This document shows, piece after piece, positions 33,897 through 36,253 of a stretch of 36,253 bases of DNA. The position numbers were made by a program, and so were the translations under genes. Below the pieces are notes generated by a model. It was not told the origin of the DNA. It ran no database searches and worked only from the letters and a program-made list of their open reading frames with translations. Numbering within the stretch: the stretch's first letter is position 1; each line of letters begins with the position of its first letter. Location of the stretch: assembly GCA_910580005.1 (NCBI GenBank), contig CAJTXH010000012.1, forward strand, positions 1-36,253, given 5' to 3'. This DNA comes from an uncultured Lachnospiraceae bacterium. Its GTDB lineage: Bacteria; Bacillota; Clostridia; Lachnospirales; Lachnospiraceae.

Positions 33897-33923
33897 GGAT
33901 GCACAAAACGCACCCTTAGAAGG
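33889..33923 (+). repeat. Inverted repeat across the Uma2 stop codon
   Basis: Perfect 10-bp arms CCTTCTAAGG (33889-33898) and CCTTAGAAGG (33914-33923), with inner GC pairs (TGC/GCA). The stop codon lies in the left arm. No U run follows, so it is more likely an mRNA 3' stabiliser or weak terminator. Confidence 0.55.
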
Positions 33924-33999
33924 ATTAAACTTCAGTTTTATTATTTATGCCACAAAAGGCAGTATGGGGTTATATCCTGTTTTTTATATTAGTATTGTA

Positions 34000-34713
34000 T
34001 TAACAGTTTTTATTATAAATTTTGCTTTTATAACTCCCATCCGCTATATTGATATAGCGGATAAAAAGTGATATTTTATTATCTGGATTTAAACTTTCCC
34101 ATACAAGTGAACCAAATTCTTCCATATCATCTTTAATTCCTATAAGTTCGGGTTCTCCTTCAAAACTTGGAAGTGGGTTTCCGTCATGCATGTATGTGTG
34201 TATAAAATGTCCTTCGCCATTTACAGGGTTTTCATAGTTAAATGTATAGCGGTTACATGAATCAGGGTTTCCATTATTGCTTTTCAATATAGACATGGAA
34301 TATTTGAAACTGCCATTTTCTATATACAGTATTGCAGAGATACGTGGTGTATAATTAGGTGCATCTGGTTCAAATTCTCTTGTAAGGAGTGCCTGGTCAA
34401 ATGTAGAACCATCTTTCATCATTTCATAAATAGTATCTGTCTGGTCGCCATTTGTAACTATTGTGTTATTGCCAAGCACACGTACTGGTGCATATATAAC
34501 CAGGCTTGGGTCACTTAACTTTGAAGGGTCATATGCCTGTGTGCGTATTCCTTCGCCTTCAGTAGCAAAAATCCTGTTCCTGCTGTTTTCACTGCGGCCC
34601 ATTATAAAATAAGCAATTACTGCATGGCTTCCATCTGGTGTCCTGCCAGTGGCGATGCCCCTTCCAGGATATTCATTTGCTTTTAATAAATCTTCTAAAT
34701 TTAATTTTTCCAT
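34000..34713 (-). CDS. purO: IMP cyclohydrolase (PurO-type)
   Basis: 237 residues. Closes the purine ring by converting FAICAR to IMP, the last step of de novo purine synthesis. The sequence matches the IMP_cyclohyd (archaeal PurO-like) family: NEYPGRGIATGRTPDG near residue 13, AYFIMGRSENSRNRIF, and later TPRISAIL and GEGHFIHTYMHDGNPLPSF. It is unrelated to the MGS-like cyclohydrolase domain of bacterial PurH. AGGAGGAC precedes the ATG, and it follows the formyltransferase gene after 12 bases, so the two final purine enzymes are co-expressed. The last ~20 codons contain a perfect 9-bp palindrome (34041-34060). Confidence 0.88.
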   Translation of the reverse strand: MEKLNLEDLLKANEYPGRGIATGRTPDGSHAVIAYFIMGRSENSRNRIFATEGEGIRTQAYDPSKLSDPSLVIYAPVRVLGNNTIVTNGDQTDTIYEMMKDGSTFDQALLTREFEPDAPNYTPRISAILYIENGSFKYSMSILKSNNGNPDSCNRYTFNYENPVNGEGHFIHTYMHDGNPLPSFEGEPELIGIKDDMEEFGSLVWESLNPDNKISLFIRYINIADGSYKSKIYNKNC

Positions 34714-34725
34714 TATTGTCCTCCT

Positions 34726-35904
34726 TTAGTGGTGGAAAAGCCTGAGTCCTGTAAATGCCATTACAATGCCAAATTCATTACATGCATCAATTACGCTCTG
34801 GTCATTTTTAGAGCCGCCAGCTTCTGCTACATATTTAACACCGCTTCTGTGTGCCCTCTCAATATTATCACTAAATGGAATAAAGGCATCTGAGCCAAGA
34901 GTAACATTATCAAGATTTTTAATCCATTCTGCACGTTCTTCCCTTGTCATAGGTTCTGGTTTCTTTGTAAAGAAATTCTCCCATTTTCCATCTGCAAGTA
35001 CATCCATATAGTCATCTGAAAGATAAACATCAATTGTATTGTCCCTGTCTGGACGGCGTATATCACTTTTAAATGGAAGTGACAATGCTTTTGGTGACTG
35101 TCGTAAGAACCATTTATCTGCCTTGTCACCAGCAAGACGTGTACAATGTATACGGGATTGCTGGCCTGCACCTATTCCTATTGCCTGTCCGTCTTTTACA
35201 TAACATACAGAGTTGGACTGCGTATATTTAAGAATAATATTTGCAAGTATCATATCATTTAATGCTGCTTCTGAAAGTTCTTTTTTGTCTGTAACAATAT
35301 TAGAGAAAAGTTCTTTTGTAGTTTTAATATCATTATGGCCCTGTTCAAAAGTAATACCAAAAACATCTTTAGTTTCAAGTGGTGCTGCCTCATAATCCGG
35401 GTCAATTTTGATAATGCAGTATGCACCTCTTTTTTTCTTTTTAAGTATTTCAAGTGCTTCATCCGAATATGAAGGTGCAATAATACCATCAGAAACAAGT
35501 GTACTTAAATACTTTGCAGTTGCCACATCACATTCATCAGAAAGTGCTGCAAAATCACCAAATGAAGACATCCTGTCTGCGCCCCTTGCACGTATATAAG
35601 CAGTTGCAACAGGGGTCAGCTCTATATCATCATCAACAAAATACACTTTTTTCATAGTGTCATCAAGTGGCACATCAATAGCAGCACCAGCAGGGCTTAC
35701 ATGCTTAAATGATGCTGCCGCAACATGCCCTGTCGCCTCTTTTGCTTCTTTAACAAGCTGCCAGCTGTTAAAGGCATCTAAAAGATTGATATAGCCAGGA
35801 GTACCATTTAATACCTCAAATGGAAGGCTGCTTCCATCTTTCATAAATACCCTCGAAGGTTTCTGGTTTGGATTGCATCCATACTTTAACTGGATTTCGT
35901 TCAT
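34726..35904 (-). CDS. purH: AICAR formyltransferase (stand-alone PurH formyltransferase domain)
   Basis: 392 residues. Transfers a formyl group from 10-formyl-tetrahydrofolate to AICAR (ZMP), giving FAICAR. Sequence features of the AICARFT domain: LKYGCNPNQKPSR at the start, the catalytic SFKHVSPAGAA with Lys67-His68, RARGADRMSSFGDFAAL, and VCYVKDGQAIGIGAGQQSR. The N-terminal ~190-residue cyclohydrolase domain of bifunctional PurH is missing; its role is taken by the PurO-type gene downstream. GAGAGGAG precedes the ATG. The gene is controlled by a ZTP riboswitch and terminator at 35953-36044, sensing the substrate itself. Confidence 0.93.
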   Translation of the reverse strand: MNEIQLKYGCNPNQKPSRVFMKDGSSLPFEVLNGTPGYINLLDAFNSWQLVKEAKEATGHVAAASFKHVSPAGAAIDVPLDDTMKKVYFVDDDIELTPVATAYIRARGADRMSSFGDFAALSDECDVATAKYLSTLVSDGIIAPSYSDEALEILKKKKRGAYCIIKIDPDYEAAPLETKDVFGITFEQGHNDIKTTKELFSNIVTDKKELSEAALNDMILANIILKYTQSNSVCYVKDGQAIGIGAGQQSRIHCTRLAGDKADKWFLRQSPKALSLPFKSDIRRPDRDNTIDVYLSDDYMDVLADGKWENFFTKKPEPMTREERAEWIKNLDNVTLGSDAFIPFSDNIERAHRSGVKYVAEAGGSKNDQSVIDACNEFGIVMAFTGLRLFHH

Positions 35905-35944
35905 ATAAAATCTCCTCTCTTTTTAATGTTTATTCCAGGATAAT

Positions 35945-35989
35945 ATAATTAAAGCCAGCTTGTCCAGGCATACGCCCAGACGGCCGGCT
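35945..35989 (-). terminator. Riboswitch expression-platform terminator
   Basis: On the minus strand AGCCGGC (35989-35983) pairs with GCTGGCT (35959-35953), and the inner GTCTGGGC pairs with GCCTGGAC with two G-U pairs. A TTAATTATATT tract follows. The inner stem uses the conserved 3' element of the aptamer, so ligand binding and terminator formation exclude each other: ligand should turn expression on. Confidence 0.8.
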
Positions 35990-36044
35990 TACTAAAGTTA
36001 TACTCCCCTGTGGTATACCCCACTTTTCCGCCAGTTATATAACT
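35968..36044 (-). promoter_or_regulatory. ZTP (pfl) riboswitch aptamer
   Basis: Read on the minus strand: P1 left arm AGTTATA (36044-36038), then the conserved ACTGGCGGA loop. A GTGG-GGTATA-CCAC hairpin follows, then AGGGGAG, P1 right arm TATAACT (36002-35996), a short linker and the conserved CCGTCTGGGC element (pfl consensus CCGCCTGGGC). All conserved blocks of the ZTP class occur in order with the right spacing. It senses ZTP/ZMP, made when 10-formyl-tetrahydrofolate is scarce, and lies directly before AICAR formyltransferase, the enzyme that consumes ZMP. Confidence 0.92.
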
Positions 36045-36088
36045 AAAATTACGTTGCTATTTATGGAAGGCTGAATTGTTACAAAATT

Positions 36089-36117
36089 ACTTTATCACAG
36101 GATGGTAAATCTTGCAA
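36089..36117 (-). promoter_or_regulatory. Candidate promoter of the riboswitch-purH-purO operon
   Basis: Minus strand: TTGCAA (36117-36112), 17 bases, TAAAGT (36094-36089), about 45 bases upstream of the aptamer. Four of six matches in each box, so only moderate support. Confidence 0.4.
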
Positions 36118-36138
36118 GGGGAAATAAATTTTTTACCA

Positions 36139-36217
36139 CGTCCGTTTTATAAAATTTGTTACTATTCACAGCTACGCTGTTCATAGTAACTAGCAGTGCT
36201 TTGTTTGCAGACGGACG
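36139..36217 (+). repeat. Dispersed hairpin repeat, copy B (composite)
   Basis: Outer arms CGTCCGT (36139-36145) / ACGGACG (36211-36217) enclose a strong hairpin GTTACTAT...ACAGC-TAC-GCTGT...ATAGTAAC (36158-36190), then TAGCAGTGCTTT (36191-36202). The outer part matches copy C (11149-11196); the inner hairpin plus AGCAGTGCTT matches copy A (9649-9690). Confidence 0.6.
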
Positions 36218-36253
36218 CAGGGTTTCCGTACCCAGCTAAATATTCCATTCCAG

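Noticed and set aside
34041..34060. Perfect 9-bp palindrome CCGCTATAT-TG-ATATAGCGG considered as a terminator
   Set aside because: It lies inside the last codons of the IMP cyclohydrolase gene and has no T run on either strand.
33871..34071. 66-residue plus-strand open frame after the Uma2 gene
   Set aside because: It overlaps the Uma2 end and the antisense of IMP cyclohydrolase, with no start signal and low-information hydrophobic content.

Overview
The window looks like a chromosomal segment from a low-GC, spore-forming clostridial Firmicute, most likely Lachnospiraceae. Evidence: sigma-H next to mrnC and rlmB, a clostridial-order Rnf complex (C-D-G-E-A-B), consensus TTGACA/TATAAT promoters, tRNA genes without an encoded CCA, and a split purine pathway (separate AICAR formyltransferase and PurO-type IMP cyclohydrolase). 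No prophage, transposase or CRISPR array was seen. Identifications rest on reading motifs, not on database searches.

Layout. 1-426: the 3' tip of a 23S rRNA, then tRNA-Asn, tRNA-Glu and tRNA-Cys behind their own promoter. 501-2650: mrnC, rlmB, sigH and tRNA-Thr. 2651-4450: an AraC-type regulator in long AT-rich spacers. 4451-9646: the rnfCDGEAB operon, ending at a strong terminator beside a dispersed hairpin repeat. 9759-11025 (minus): a PAS-CPBP membrane protein and a 50-residue ORF. 11218-13254: a MarR regulator and citrate synthase behind a perfect consensus promoter with a palindromic putative operator.

13660-28235 is the most remarkable part: about 14.6 kb of nine tightly packed genes on one strand. 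They encode a response regulator, a histidine kinase, a 1147-residue ABC-2 permease fused to a large ectodomain, an ABC ATPase, a membrane-anchored coiled-coil/low-complexity protein, a MoxR AAA+ ATPase, a DUF58 protein, a BatA-like VWA membrane protein and a double-VWA/glutamine-amidotransferase-like membrane protein. I infer one envelope machine: a sensor pair controls an ABC transporter whose ectodomain resembles parts of the two VWA membrane proteins, with MoxR remodelling the VWA/DUF58 partners. Its substrate is unknown.

28415-36253: galK; a convergent Fur/Zur-type regulator with a ZnuA-like zinc-binding lipoprotein; a patatin-like phospholipase; a secreted SGNH hydrolase; a Uma2-family protein with a degenerate active site; and, on the minus strand, AICAR formyltransferase followed by IMP cyclohydrolase. 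The last two are preceded by a recognisable ZTP (pfl) riboswitch with an overlapping terminator. ZTP/ZMP signals a backlog of exactly the substrate the first enzyme consumes, so gene and switch fit together closely.
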